Shown here: one piece after another, positions 50,545 to 60,817 of the stretch
Numbering within the stretch: the first letter of the stretch is position 1
Layout of the letters: each line of letters starts with the position of its first letter
Source: Methylotenera_A sp046598525
GTDB lineage: Bacteria > Pseudomonadota > Gammaproteobacteria > Burkholderiales > Methylophilaceae
Length of the DNA stretch: 64,000 nt
Direction of reading: 5' to 3'
Assembly: GCA_046598525.1 (NCBI GenBank)
Contig: JBKJIJ010000021.1
Location: 1-64,000, forward strand
The notes under the pieces: model-generated
What the model saw: the letters and a program-made list of their open reading frames with translations, nothing else
What the model was told of the DNA's origin: nothing
Database searches by the model: none
Position numbers and translations under genes: made by a program

Positions 50545-52191
50545 ATGGCAATTCAGCTCACCCCCAATATTGATGACACGCTAACCGCCGCGCGCTGGCG
50601 CAGCTTAAAGCTATATAACGGCTATCGTTTGCTGATTGCCATTTTATTTTTAATCACACAAAGCGCATTAGGCAATAACCCTTATTCTCAGAGTGTTGAT
50701 GCCAGTTTGTTTTCTAGCTTGGTGCTGGCTTATTTTATATTTAGCTGCATATCGGGCCTATTAACTTGGCTAGAAAAGCCCAGTATTGATTACAACTTAC
50801 CCACCCAAATCATCATCGAAATTGTGTTTATTGTGCTGTTAATGCATGCGCAACAAGATGGCGTGATTGGCATTGGTTTATTGCTGATTATTACCATTGC
50901 CAGCGCCAGCCTGATTAGTGAAGGTCGCTTTGCCTTGTTTTATGCGGCTTTAGCCACTATTGGTATTTTGCTTGAGCAATCGTATCAATTATTTTCAGCC
51001 TCAAAACCCGCACAAAATTACACCAATGCGGTCATGCTAAGCTTAAGTTGTTTTGCCACGGCGTGGCTGGCTTATAGCTTGGCTAAGCGCGTGCAACAAA
51101 GTGAATGGCTGGCGGCGCAGCGCGGTTTAGATGTGAAAAATATGGCGCAAATTAATGCGCTGATTACGCACGAAATGCAAGATGGTGTGTTGGTGGTTGA
51201 TCAAAGCTTACAAATTAAGCATCACAATATTCAAGCCAAACGCTTACTAGCACTTAATAATGAAGATAATGACCCAAGCAATTGGCAGGGAAAATCGCTG
51301 CAAACTATTTCGCCTGAAATTAGCGAAATGATTCGGCGCTGGATGTATGAACAATCGGTTCCAGAAGAATTTAGCCCGGCTAATACGTTAAAACTGAGTG
51401 TATTGTCACGCGAATTAAGGCTGCGATTATTGCCATTGGCTGAAGAAAGACAAGAAGGCGCAGTTATTTTTATTGAAGATTGGTCGCAAATGCAAACGCA
51501 GGCGCACCAAGTAAAATTAGCCGCATTGGGCCGCTTAACCGCCAATATTGCGCACGAAATTCGCAATCCGCTTAGTGCGATTAGCCATGCTAACCAATTG
51601 CTGCAAGAGGAAGAAGACAATAATCCAGCCACCACGCGCATGTTGCAAATTATTGCCGATAATGTGCAGCGGCTTGATCAGATTATTAAAGATGTATTAG
51701 AGCTTAATCGCCGCGATCGCACCAATCAAGAGATGATTCATCTTGAAAATTTTATGACCGATTTTTATTCGCAATTTTGCGCGGTCGAAAAAATTCCAGC
51801 GCCTTGTTTTAAGCTTTCGCTGCATAACAGCGATACCATGATTGCGTTTGATAGACGTCACTTAAACCAGATTTTATGGAATTTATGCAAAAATGGTTGG
51901 CGCCACTCTAAAAATACTGAAAACAGCCTTAAGTTAACCGTTATAACCAGTAGCAAAAGACAAGACGTGCAAATTGAAATTACCGATGACGGTGAAGGCA
52001 TACCAGAAAATGTGCGCAACCATTTATTTGAGCCATTTTTTACCACAGAAAAATCGGGCACTGGCTTGGGGCTATATATTGCGCGCGAATTGGCCGATGC
52101 CAATGGCGCTAAATTGCAACTTAAAACATCCGCAAAAGCAACAAACGCGCACATTGGCACGCAATTTATTATGTATATTAAAAAGGCTTAA
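50545..52191 (+). CDS. pilS: PilS-like sensor histidine kinase
   Basis: The 548-residue kinase has six N-terminal helices (about 25-190), a PAS-like region (about 205-310) with EMQDGVLVVDQSLQIKHHN, and a HisKA/HATPase core. The phospho-acceptor is His337 in ANIAHEIRNPLSAI. N, G1 and G2 boxes (NQILWNLCKNGWRHS, DDGEGIP, GTGLGLYIARELADANG) are intact. It pairs with the NtrC-type regulator five bases downstream; PilSR control pilin transcription in related bacteria. Confidence 0.92.
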   Translation: MAIQLTPNIDDTLTAARWRSLKLYNGYRLLIAILFLITQSALGNNPYSQSVDASLFSSLVLAYFIFSCISGLLTWLEKPSIDYNLPTQIIIEIVFIVLLMHAQQDGVIGIGLLLIITIASASLISEGRFALFYAALATIGILLEQSYQLFSASKPAQNYTNAVMLSLSCFATAWLAYSLAKRVQQSEWLAAQRGLDVKNMAQINALITHEMQDGVLVVDQSLQIKHHNIQAKRLLALNNEDNDPSNWQGKSLQTISPEISEMIRRWMYEQSVPEEFSPANTLKLSVLSRELRLRLLPLAEERQEGAVIFIEDWSQMQTQAHQVKLAALGRLTANIAHEIRNPLSAISHANQLLQEEEDNNPATTRMLQIIADNVQRLDQIIKDVLELNRRDRTNQEMIHLENFMTDFYSQFCAVEKIPAPCFKLSLHNSDTMIAFDRRHLNQILWNLCKNGWRHSKNTENSLKLTVITSSKRQDVQIEITDDGEGIPENVRNHLFEPFFTTEKSGTGLGLYIARELADANGAKLQLKTSAKATNAHIGTQFIMYIKKA

Positions 52192-52196
52192 CGTAA

Positions 52197-53588
52197 ATGG
52201 CGCAGTTTAATTGCTTGGTGGTAGATGATGAAACCGACATTCGTGAGCTGGTGGTTTTAACGCTAGAGCGCATGGATATTCGCGCCGATAGCGCCAGCAG
52301 CGTGACGGAAGCCAAGCAGCTTTTGGCCAGCCAAAGTTATGATTTATGCTTAACCGATATGCGCCTACCAGATGGGCTGGGGCTAGAGTTGGTGCAACAT
52401 ATTGCGGCCAATTATATTGGGCTGCCAGTGGCGGTAATTACCGCTTACGGCAGTGCTGAAAATGCGGTTTCAGCCTTAAAAGCCGGTGCATTTGATTATT
52501 TAACCAAGCCTATTTCGCTAAAACAATTGCGCCCATTGGTGGAATCCGCGCTTAAATTATCCAGCTCAGACGCTAAACAAACCAGCAATACGGTGGATTT
52601 AATTGGCCAATCGCCCGCCATGGATTATGTGCGCACCATGATTGCAAAACTGGCGCGCAGCCAAGCGCCTGTGTACGTGAGCGGCGAATCGGGCAGCGGA
52701 AAAGAATTAGCCGCACGCTTAATTCACAGTAATAGCTCACGCCGCGATAAAAGCTTTGTGGCGGTTAACTGCGGCGCCATACCCGAAAATTTAATGGAAA
52801 GTGAATTTTTTGGCTATAAAAAAGGTGCTTTTACTGGCGCCGCGCAAGATACCTCTGGCTTATTTCAAGCGGCCAATGGCGGCACACTTTTTCTGGATGA
52901 AGTAGCCGATTTGCCACTAGCCATGCAAGTAAAATTATTGCGTGCCATTCAAGAGAAAAAGGTGCGCACCGTGGGCGGCACGCTAGAAGAAAGTGTGGAT
53001 GTGCGCATTATTAGCGCCACCCATAAAAACCTTAGCGATATGATGAGCAACGGCTTATTTCGGCAAGATTTGTATTACCGCTTGAATGTGATTCAGCTAA
53101 AAATGCCTGCGTTAAGAGATAGGCCTGAAGATATTCCTGAGCTGACGCAAAAATTATTGCACAAGCTGTGCGATGCACAATCGATTAGCGTGCCGATTTT
53201 GGAAGAAAGCGCTTCTAAATTGATTAGCAAACTGCCTTTTGACGGCAATGTGCGTGAATTAGAAAACATGCTAGAACGCGCGCTGGCCTTGTGTGATGGC
53301 CAAAAAATCGGCGTAGATGACTTGTTTATGGATCATCAGCCTAAGCCAAATACGGATGACAAAGTGAGCTATGACCCAAGCAAATCGCCAGAAGTGGGCT
53401 TGCCAGAATATTTAGAAGACATTGAAAAACGCGCGATTTTAAAAGCATTGGCCAAAGCCAATAATAATAAAACCGCCGCGGCTAAATTGCTGGGAGTAAG
53501 TTTTAGAACGCTAAGGTATCGCTTAACCAAGCTGGGCTTGGCTAAGGATGATGATGCGGATATGACGGATGAAAGTTTGTACGATTAA
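52197..53588 (+). CDS. pilR: PilR-like sigma-54 activator
   Basis: The 463-residue NtrC-family regulator has a receiver domain with the phosphorylatable Asp near residue 54 (CLTDMRLPDG), an AAA+ domain with Walker A GESGSGKE and the sigma-54-contacting GAFTGA loop near residue 210, and a C-terminal Fis-type helix-turn-helix (NNNKTAAAKLLGVSFRTLRYRL). It is competent for RpoN activation and is the obvious candidate to act on the sigma-54 promoter at 24370. Confidence 0.94.
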   Translation: MAQFNCLVVDDETDIRELVVLTLERMDIRADSASSVTEAKQLLASQSYDLCLTDMRLPDGLGLELVQHIAANYIGLPVAVITAYGSAENAVSALKAGAFDYLTKPISLKQLRPLVESALKLSSSDAKQTSNTVDLIGQSPAMDYVRTMIAKLARSQAPVYVSGESGSGKELAARLIHSNSSRRDKSFVAVNCGAIPENLMESEFFGYKKGAFTGAAQDTSGLFQAANGGTLFLDEVADLPLAMQVKLLRAIQEKKVRTVGGTLEESVDVRIISATHKNLSDMMSNGLFRQDLYYRLNVIQLKMPALRDRPEDIPELTQKLLHKLCDAQSISVPILEESASKLISKLPFDGNVRELENMLERALALCDGQKIGVDDLFMDHQPKPNTDDKVSYDPSKSPEVGLPEYLEDIEKRAILKALAKANNNKTAAAKLLGVSFRTLRYRLTKLGLAKDDDADMTDESLYD

Positions 53589-53593
53589 TACAA

Positions 53594-54595
53594 TTAGCTA
53601 AGTGCTATAAACAAATAGGTAATATACATAGCGCCGTTAACCAATAAATGCCAAACGCGTATGCCGCCTTTTGCCATTAAATAGCGCATCCAAACCGCCG
53701 CCAGCAAGGTAATGACAATGCCCCAAACCACTTCTTGGCGCGGCTCCCATGGCGTTAATGAGATACCAATGGCTGGTAACAATGTGCCTTGAAACACCAT
53801 AGCGCCAGTAATATTACCAAACGCTAGCGTATCTTTACCTTTGCGAATCCACAAAATACTATTCACTTTTTCAGGCAATTCGGTGGCGATTGGAATAATC
53901 AATAACGACAGCATTAATGCTGAAATACCTAAAATCTGTGAGGCTTCTTCAACGCCATTAATAAAGCCTTTTGCGCCTGCAATTAACAATAACAAACCTA
54001 AAATAATTTGAATGCCAATAGTATAGCTATTGGTAGGAATACCTAATCTGCTCATAAACATAGGGCTTTCGGCTTCTGTGGCATGGCCTTCTTCAACCAA
54101 ATCTTTAGAGGCGCTTAACGTCATCCACACATAAACTACATAAATTAGCACCATTAAAACGCCCAACATATGGCGCACAACAACGTTTTCGTGCGGCACA
54201 TAAAGCGCACTGGCCGCTACAATAAAGGCAAAGATAAAAAAGTTTAAATCGCGCGTTAATCCTGTGCGCTCTGGGCGCAAGTGGCCATTGGTGCCGCGGC
54301 GTTTCCATACTGAAATCGCCATTAAACTAATTGAAAGCGTGGCTAACATTAGTGGCGCGCCTAAAATCGCTCCAACGCCAATTTCGTGATTGGTGGCCAT
54401 GCTGGACGTACCAGCAAAAATCGCTAATAGCGGCACCATGGTTTCTGGCAAAGCCGTACCAACGGCGGCAAATAAAGAGCCGGTTACCCCTTCTGAAATG
54501 CCTAATTTTTCACCCAAATGTTCAAGCGCGTTAGTAAACACCTCAGCCGCGATTAAAATAACAATCAGCATCATAAATAACTGTAAGAAAACCAT
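53594..54595 (-). CDS. Sodium:calcium antiporter family protein (CaCA)
   Basis: The 333-residue protein has about ten helices arranged as two inverted halves, each with an alpha-repeat acidic motif: GTALPETMVPLLA near residue 48 and ATELPEKVNSILW in the second half. These residues bind cation in Na+/Ca2+ exchangers. Ion specificity cannot be read from sequence. It is convergent with pilR, six bases apart, and divergent from ampD. Confidence 0.9.
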   Translation of the reverse strand: MVFLQLFMMLIVILIAAEVFTNALEHLGEKLGISEGVTGSLFAAVGTALPETMVPLLAIFAGTSSMATNHEIGVGAILGAPLMLATLSISLMAISVWKRRGTNGHLRPERTGLTRDLNFFIFAFIVAASALYVPHENVVVRHMLGVLMVLIYVVYVWMTLSASKDLVEEGHATEAESPMFMSRLGIPTNSYTIGIQIILGLLLLIAGAKGFINGVEEASQILGISALMLSLLIIPIATELPEKVNSILWIRKGKDTLAFGNITGAMVFQGTLLPAIGISLTPWEPRQEVVWGIVITLLAAVWMRYLMAKGGIRVWHLLVNGAMYITYLFIALS

Positions 54596-54688
54596 GCTTA
54601 AACATCTCTAGAAATTAGGTAAGATGTTATTTTATCGGATTAATCGTGGTTTTGACTAATAATCCTCTTTTTGACTAAATAATTCATC

Positions 54689-55237
54689 ATGTTGCACATC
54701 AACCCGCAAGGATTTATCACTAGCGCTACACAAATATGCTCGCCTAATTTTGATGCGCGGCCTTGTGCGGACGCCGCATCCCCAGAAATTAGCCTGATTG
54801 TGATTCACAATATTAGCCTGCCGCCCAGCCAATATGGCGGCAATGGCATTATTGAGTTATTTACCAATACGCTGAACCCAGATGAACACCCCTATTACGC
54901 GGAAATTTATACGCGTAAAGTGTCATCGCATTTTTTAATTCGGCGCGATGGCGAATTGGTGCAATTTGTGTCTTGCTTGCAGCGCGCGTGGCATGCAGGC
55001 GAATCAAATTGGTTGGGCCGTGAACGTTGTAACGATTTCTCTGTCGGAATTGAGCTGGAAGGCAGTGATTTTGAGGCGTTTGAGCCTGCGCAATACAAAT
55101 CGCTGCAACAATTGCTAACACTTTTAAAACAGACTTACCCTATTCAATATATTGTTGGCCATTCGGATATTGCGCCAGGGCGCAAAACCGATCCTGGCCC
55201 TTATTTTGACTGGTCAACTATTCAACAAAAAACTTAA
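54689..55237 (+). CDS. ampD: AmpD, 1,6-anhydro-N-acetylmuramyl-L-alanine amidase
   Basis: The 182-residue cytoplasmic zinc amidase removes peptides from anhydromuropeptides during wall recycling. The zinc ligands are His40 in IVIHNIS, and His158 and Asp168 in VGHSDIAPGRKTDPG. SSHFLIRRDGELVQFV and RCNDFSVGIELEG are typical. Loss of AmpD derepresses AmpC in bacteria that have AmpR; no ampR/ampC is seen here. Confidence 0.95.
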   Translation: MLHINPQGFITSATQICSPNFDARPCADAASPEISLIVIHNISLPPSQYGGNGIIELFTNTLNPDEHPYYAEIYTRKVSSHFLIRRDGELVQFVSCLQRAWHAGESNWLGRERCNDFSVGIELEGSDFEAFEPAQYKSLQQLLTLLKQTYPIQYIVGHSDIAPGRKTDPGPYFDWSTIQQKT

Positions 55238-55250
55238 AAATGCGAATCTT

Positions 55251-56357
55251 ATGCAAAAAAAAACGTTAACCGCCCACCATTATTTTAGCCGTCTTTTTAT
55301 CAGCACCTTAATTGGCTTGAGTATTAGCGCCTGTAGCAAAGATAAAGCAGAAGATGCAAAACCCGATACCGCGAATTTAAAATCCACCCAAATTAGTGTG
55401 GTTAAAGTAGATACCAAAAATCTATCCTTATATGAAGAATCGGTTGGCACTTTAGAAGGTGTGATTGACCCAACAGTGGCGGCTGAAATCGCGGCGCGAG
55501 TGTTAAAAGTGTTGGTGCATCCGGGCCAAACCGTTAAAAAAGGCGAAACAATTGCCTTGCTTGATGGCAGCGATTTTGGCTACCAACGCCAAGAATCACA
55601 ATCTGAAGTGGCGCGTATTGAGGCGCTACTGGCCAATCAATCCAGAGTGGTTGAACGCAATCGCGCCTTGGTTGATAAAAACTTTATATCAAAAAATGCG
55701 TTAGATGATGTCATTACGCAACAAAGCGCGCTTAAGCAACAATTGGCCGGCGCCAAAAGCCGCATTGCCACCATTAATCATAACGGCTCTAAAGACCGCG
55801 TTGTTTCACCAACTGATGGCATTGTAGAAAAACAATTAGTAGAAACCGGCGATTTTGTACGCGTGGGCGACCCAATTGTGCAAATTATCAGCAAAAAATT
55901 GCTGCGCGCGCATATTCCTTTTCCTGAGCATATTGCCGCGAAATTAAAGCCCGGTTTAACCGTGATAATGACAACACCGACATCGCCCAAAGAAGTGCGC
56001 TCTTTGATTAACGAGCTAAAACCGCAAATTGTAGCCAACAGCCGCAGTATTGATGTGATTGCCGATATTCGCGATGAAGCGGATTGGCAGCCGGGTGCCA
56101 GCGTGAATGCGCGCGTAATTTTGGGTGATAGACCCAGCGCAATTGTGGTGCCAGAGCAAAGTATTGTGCTGCGCCCTGCGGGTGAAGTGGTGTATGAAAT
56201 TGTGAATAACGAAGCGTTGCAGCGCGTGGTTAAAACGGGCTTACAACAAAATGGCGGCATTGAGATTTTAGAAGGACTTAATGGCAGCGAAACGATTGCG
56301 GTGGATGGCGCGGCGTTTTTAACCGATAAAGCCAACGTCAATATTATTAAACAGTAA
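55251..56357 (+). CDS. RND efflux periplasmic adaptor (MFP), lipoprotein
   Basis: From ATG 55251 the protein is 368 residues, with a lipoprotein signal ending in ISAC (Cys28). It has the adaptor layout: lipoyl half-motif near ARVLKVLVHPGQTVKKGETIALLDG, an alpha hairpin (about 100-165), the second lipoyl half DRVVSPTDGIVEKQLVETGDFV, a beta-barrel and a membrane-proximal domain. It joins the RND pump (56412) to an outer-membrane channel not present here. A longer frame from 55152 overlaps ampD and is rejected. Confidence 0.92.
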   Translation: MQKKTLTAHHYFSRLFISTLIGLSISACSKDKAEDAKPDTANLKSTQISVVKVDTKNLSLYEESVGTLEGVIDPTVAAEIAARVLKVLVHPGQTVKKGETIALLDGSDFGYQRQESQSEVARIEALLANQSRVVERNRALVDKNFISKNALDDVITQQSALKQQLAGAKSRIATINHNGSKDRVVSPTDGIVEKQLVETGDFVRVGDPIVQIISKKLLRAHIPFPEHIAAKLKPGLTVIMTTPTSPKEVRSLINELKPQIVANSRSIDVIADIRDEADWQPGASVNARVILGDRPSAIVVPEQSIVLRPAGEVVYEIVNNEALQRVVKTGLQQNGGIEILEGLNGSETIAVDGAAFLTDKANVNIIKQ

Positions 56358-56411
56358 GCCTACCCAGCCAGCCCATTAGCTATAAAGAATCCTGAAAGCG
56401 CTACTTTTTAA

Positions 56412-59400
56412 ATGACATTACCTGAACTCTCGATTAAACGCCATGTGCTGGCTTGGATGCTTTCTGGCGTGTTGGTGCTGTTTGGCATTATTTCGTATCA
56501 GCGCATTGCCATTGACCGCTTTCCGCTGATTGAATTTCCGATAATCACGGTTACCACCACGCTAAAAGGAGCTAATCCAGACATTATGGATACATCAGTG
56601 ACTAGCGTGATTGAGTCGGCTCTGAACACCACCGCAGGCATTGAGCACATACAATCCAGCTCCTCACCTGGCGCGTCAATTGTGGTGATCACCTTTAAGT
56701 TAGAAAAAGACATTAATGTGGCTTATAACGAAGTGCAGGCCAAGCTAAATCAAGTGATTCGCCGCCTGCCAACCGATATTGACCCACCTATTTTGCAAAA
56801 AGCCGAAACCAATGCAGAGCCTGTTTTGTGGCTGGCGTTAAGCGGCGATAGAACGATTCAGCAATTAAATGTGTATGCGCTTAATACGCTTAAAAAACAG
56901 CTGGAAACCATAGATGGCGTGGGTGAAGTGCAATTGGGTGGGCGGCGTGATCGCAATATTCGCGTGTTGCTAAAACCAGACCGCATGAACGCTTACAACG
57001 TGACCACCACGGATATTGTGAATGCGTTTAATCGCGAACATATTCAAGTGCCAGGTGGCTTTTTGGTTAGCCAAAGCGCAGAGCGTTTATTGAAGCTGGA
57101 TTTAGAGTTTCATCGCCTGCCTGATTTAGCGGACATGGTAGTAATGCAGCGCGATGGGGTATCGGTTAAGCTAAAACAAGTGGCCAGTGTTGAAGATGGT
57201 CTGACCGATTTTAGGCAGCTTGCGCGCTTTAATGCCAAGCCAACCGTGGGTTTGGGCATTATTAAAGTGCCAAACTCTAATACGGTGGATATTATTGATG
57301 AAGTTGAACGCCGCCTAGAAAAAGAAATTCGGCCTAATTTACCGCCCGGTATGAATGTTGAGGTATCGGCCAACGAAGCGCCATTTATTCGCGAAATGGT
57401 TAAAGCGCTACAAGAGCATTTGCTAGAAGGCACCTTGTTTGCCGCGTTAATTGTGCTGATATTTATGCGCTCGCTAAGCTCTACCTTGATGATTTGCTTA
57501 GAGATTCCCGTTTCATTATTAGGCGCGATTGCGGTGATGTATTTTGCTGGCTACACCTTTAATAGCATGACACTACTGGCGCTATTGTTGCTGGTAGGCG
57601 TGGTGGTAGACGATGCCATTGTGGTGCGCGAAAGTATTATGCGGCATTTAAGCGGTGAGTTAGGCACTGGCCTAAAAGATGTGGATACCAGCAACCCCAA
57701 AGCGGTCATGGCGTTTCGCCAGCAAGCCACCATTAATGGCAGCCGCGAAATCGTGTTTGCGGTGCTGGCTTCATCGCTATCGTTAGTGTGTATTTTTGCG
57801 CCTGTGATTTTTATGGAAGGCATTATTGGTAAGTTTTTTGAAGCGTTTGCGGTGGTGGTTACGGTGGGCGTAGTGGTGTCACTATTTGTTTCACTTACCC
57901 TTACGCCAATGCTTTGCTCGCGCTATCTTTCTAGCAATACAGAGCATGGCAAGCTTTATCATTCGCTAGATGGTTTTTTTGCAGGCTTGGATAATTTCTA
58001 CGCGCGGCTTTTAAATCTATCACTGATTCATCGCTGGAAAGTAGTCATCGTCACCATTTTAGTGGTGGCATCCAGCGCCTTCTTTTTTGGCGCGGTAACC
58101 AAAGAATTTGTGCCAGAAGCCGATGAAGGCAAATTTAATGTCAGTTTTAAAACACCACTGGGCTCAAGCCTAGAGTACACCAACACGCGTTTAGATTTAA
58201 TCGAAAAAGTCATGCTTAAACATAACGATGACATCGCCAGCTTTTTCTCTGTGGTTGGCGCTGGCGCGCAAGGCCAAGTAAATGCTGGGCGCATTAGTGT
58301 GCGATTAAAAGATAGGCATGAGCGCGCCAATAGCCAAAAAGAGTTAATCGCAACCCTTAAAAAAGAGCTGGGTGATATACCTGGCGTGCAGGCCTATCCT
58401 GTGCCGGCCAGCATGGTGCGCGGTCAGCGGTCAGAAAAATTGCAATTTAATATTACCGGCCCCAGCATTGAAAACGTCAGCAAATACGCAAAAGCCATTC
58501 AGCAAAGGCTGGTAGGCATTGATGGCTTTGGCAAAGTGGAGTTAGATTTGCAGCTGGATTTACCGCAATTGAATATGCAAATTGATAGGGACCGCGCCGC
58601 AGGGTTTGGTATTACGGCGGCTGATATTGCCAACGCAGTCAGTGTGTATGCGGGCGGCATCAATGTGGCTAAATTTAATGATGCCGATGGCGATGGCCAG
58701 CGTTACGATATTCGCTTAAAAGCCGAAGATGGCAATTTTAATCAAATTACCGATTTAAGTAAGATTTACCTGCGCGCCAATAATGGCGATTTGGTGCGCT
58801 TGGATAGCGTGGCGCAATTTAAACAAACCTTGGGTGCGGCCGTGATTGGCCGTTACGATTTGCAATACGCCGCCAACTTATACGCCAGCCCATCAATTCC
58901 GTTAGGTGAAGCGGTAACCGCCGTAGAAGCTGCTGCCAAAGAGATATTGCCTGCCGAATACAAATACAAATTATCGGGCCAAGCAGAAGAATTTGCCAAA
59001 ACCTTTAAAAATGTATCGTTTATTTTTGCCTTGGCTTTATTGCTGTTATACATGGTTTTAGCCAGTCAGTTTAATTCATTCCTGCAACCGCTTATCGTCA
59101 TGGTCGCACAGCCGCTAGCCATTATCGGCGGCGTATTTGCCTTGTGGCTAACCGGCAACAGCCTAAATATTTTCTCTATGATTGGCCTGGTTTTACTGAT
59201 TGGCTTGGTCGCCAAAAACTCGATTTTGCTGGTCGATTTAACCAATCAATTACGCGATGAAGGCCAATCCATCAATCAAGCACTACTAAACGCCTGCCCC
59301 ATCCGCATGCGCCCAGTATTAATGACATCGCTCACCATTATTTTAGCCCTGCTACCAGCCGCCTTAGGCCTAGGCGCAGGCGAAGAAACCAACGGCCCAC

Positions 59401-59525
59401 TGTCCGTTGCGGTAATCGGCGGCATGCTTTCGTCTACCTTGCTGACTCTAGTTGTAGTACCTGCGGTGTATTCGCTGGCGATGGGCGCTGTGGATAAATT
59501 TGAGCACAGACGCCAATCTGCCTAA
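56412..59525 (+). CDS. RND family efflux transporter permease
   Basis: The 1037-residue pump has the duplicated RND architecture, twelve helices and two large periplasmic loops. The start TLPELSIKRHVLAWMLSGVLVLFGIISY, the helix 4 acidic pair in LLLVGVVVDDAIVVRES used for proton relay, and LIGLVAKNSILLVDL in the second half are clear. It belongs to the HAE1-like class (AcrB/MexB relatives), probably exporting hydrophobic or cationic compounds; substrate unknown. It is 54 bp after its adaptor gene. Confidence 0.95.
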   Translation: MTLPELSIKRHVLAWMLSGVLVLFGIISYQRIAIDRFPLIEFPIITVTTTLKGANPDIMDTSVTSVIESALNTTAGIEHIQSSSSPGASIVVITFKLEKDINVAYNEVQAKLNQVIRRLPTDIDPPILQKAETNAEPVLWLALSGDRTIQQLNVYALNTLKKQLETIDGVGEVQLGGRRDRNIRVLLKPDRMNAYNVTTTDIVNAFNREHIQVPGGFLVSQSAERLLKLDLEFHRLPDLADMVVMQRDGVSVKLKQVASVEDGLTDFRQLARFNAKPTVGLGIIKVPNSNTVDIIDEVERRLEKEIRPNLPPGMNVEVSANEAPFIREMVKALQEHLLEGTLFAALIVLIFMRSLSSTLMICLEIPVSLLGAIAVMYFAGYTFNSMTLLALLLLVGVVVDDAIVVRESIMRHLSGELGTGLKDVDTSNPKAVMAFRQQATINGSREIVFAVLASSLSLVCIFAPVIFMEGIIGKFFEAFAVVVTVGVVVSLFVSLTLTPMLCSRYLSSNTEHGKLYHSLDGFFAGLDNFYARLLNLSLIHRWKVVIVTILVVASSAFFFGAVTKEFVPEADEGKFNVSFKTPLGSSLEYTNTRLDLIEKVMLKHNDDIASFFSVVGAGAQGQVNAGRISVRLKDRHERANSQKELIATLKKELGDIPGVQAYPVPASMVRGQRSEKLQFNITGPSIENVSKYAKAIQQRLVGIDGFGKVELDLQLDLPQLNMQIDRDRAAGFGITAADIANAVSVYAGGINVAKFNDADGDGQRYDIRLKAEDGNFNQITDLSKIYLRANNGDLVRLDSVAQFKQTLGAAVIGRYDLQYAANLYASPSIPLGEAVTAVEAAAKEILPAEYKYKLSGQAEEFAKTFKNVSFIFALALLLLYMVLASQFNSFLQPLIVMVAQPLAIIGGVFALWLTGNSLNIFSMIGLVLLIGLVAKNSILLVDLTNQLRDEGQSINQALLNACPIRMRPVLMTSLTIILALLPAALGLGAGEETNGPLSVAVIGGMLSSTLLTLVVVPAVYSLAMGAVDKFEHRRQSA

Positions 59526-59541
59526 AGTAACACATTACTTT

Positions 59542-59583
59542 ATCCTTGCAATATACGGAATTAAGTTCCATAATTGCAAGGAT
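59542..59583. repeat. Near-perfect palindrome at the DUF4143 gene start
   Basis: ATCCTTGCAATATACGGAA and TTCCATAATTGCAAGGAT face each other across TTAAG. The right arm contains AAGGA, the likely ribosome site, and runs into the ATG at 59582. An RNA hairpin here would hide the start, or the DNA palindrome may be an operator for autoregulation. Confidence 0.72.
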
Positions 59584-60742
59584 GAATAACCGTTTTATAT
59601 TGCCAAGTTTATTAGAAGCACTCAGCTACTCTCCCGCTGTAGCATTGCTAGGCCCAAGGCAAGTAGGTAAAACAACGCTTGCATTTGAGGTTGGTAAGCA
59701 TATAACTAAACCAACGTTATACCTCGATTTAGAATCTGAGCAAGATCGCGCAAAACTAGTCAACGCAGAGCTATATTTAAGCGGGCATCAAGACAAGCTC
59801 GTGATACTAGATGAAGTGCACCGCGCGCCTAACTTATTCCCGTTATTGCGCGGCTTAATAGACCAAGCTCGCCGTGCAAATAATGGCACATGCTTATATT
59901 TACTATTAGGCTCTGCCTCTTTAGATTTACTCAAGCAATCAGGCGAGACACTAGCTGGACGTATCAGCTATATGGAGCTGCCTGCCTTTAATATCTTAGA
60001 AATTGACGCGCAGCAATCAGATGATTTATGGGTAAGAGGTGGTTTTCCCGATAGCTTTTTAGCTAAGACAGAAGTGCGAAGCTTGCGCTGGCGGCAAGAC
60101 TTTATCCGCAGTTATTTAGAGCGAGATATTCCGCAATTTGGACCACGCATCGCTACCGAAACGCTACGCCGTTTTTGGGGCATGCTTGCACATCACCAAG
60201 GTGGCTTATTAAATACGGCAGAGCTTGCGCGAAACTTAGGTGTGGATAATAAAACCGCTGGTAGTTATTTAGAGTTATTAATCGATTTACTACTAGTTAG
60301 ACGCTTGCCGCCTTGGCATGCCAATGTCGGCAAACGTCTTACCAAAGCCTCTAAAGTGTATGTTCGCGATAGCGGGCTTATTCATACGCTACTTAATATA
60401 CCAGACAAAGAAACGCTGCTAGGCCACCCAATTGTGGGCAATAGCTGGGAGTGTTTTGTGATTGAAAATATACTCAACACCGCACCTGCAAACGTACAAG
60501 GTTACTTTTACCGAACCAGTGGCGGCGCCGAAATTGACTTGCTACTAGCATGGCCAAATGGTGACCTTTGGGCCATTGAGATTAAACGTAGCCTAAACCC
60601 AAAAATTGAACGTGGGTTTTACTCCGCCTGTGCAGATCTCAACCCAACTCGAAAATTTGTAGTGTACCCAGCGCAAGAGCAATATCGTTTAGCTGAAGAT
60701 ATAACCGTTATTTCGCTTGTTGAAATTTGTCGGCTATTGTAA
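59582..60742 (+). CDS. DUF4143/AAA_14 family ATPase
   Basis: From ATG 59582 the product has 386 residues: an AAA_14 domain with Walker A GPRQVGKTT (24-32), Walker B LVILDEVHRAP and sensor LLGSASLDLL, then the DUF4143 C-terminal domain with a winged-helix-like segment (LLNTAELARNLGVDNKTAGSYLELLIDLLLVRRLPPW) and a nuclease-like SGGAEIDLLLAWPNGDLWAIEIKRS. The ExK-type end resembles PD-(D/E)XK folds. These proteins are widespread in bacteria and archaea, often in accessory loci; function unknown. The start is buried in a palindrome. Confidence 0.88.
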   Translation: MNNRFILPSLLEALSYSPAVALLGPRQVGKTTLAFEVGKHITKPTLYLDLESEQDRAKLVNAELYLSGHQDKLVILDEVHRAPNLFPLLRGLIDQARRANNGTCLYLLLGSASLDLLKQSGETLAGRISYMELPAFNILEIDAQQSDDLWVRGGFPDSFLAKTEVRSLRWRQDFIRSYLERDIPQFGPRIATETLRRFWGMLAHHQGGLLNTAELARNLGVDNKTAGSYLELLIDLLLVRRLPPWHANVGKRLTKASKVYVRDSGLIHTLLNIPDKETLLGHPIVGNSWECFVIENILNTAPANVQGYFYRTSGGAEIDLLLAWPNGDLWAIEIKRSLNPKIERGFYSACADLNPTRKFVVYPAQEQYRLAEDITVISLVEICRLL

Positions 60743-60817
60743 ATACATTAACTTAAACACTCATTTTAGTAGTGGTATCAGCGGTGTATTCGTTGGTAAT
60801 AAGCAGGATGCAACGGT

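Noticed and set aside
54105..54308. Small Cys-rich frame inside the antiporter gene
   Set aside because: It is an out-of-frame shadow on the same strand with no start signal.
55152..55250. Extended start of the RND adaptor inside ampD
   Set aside because: It would place 33 unrelated residues before a good lipoprotein signal peptide that begins at 55251.
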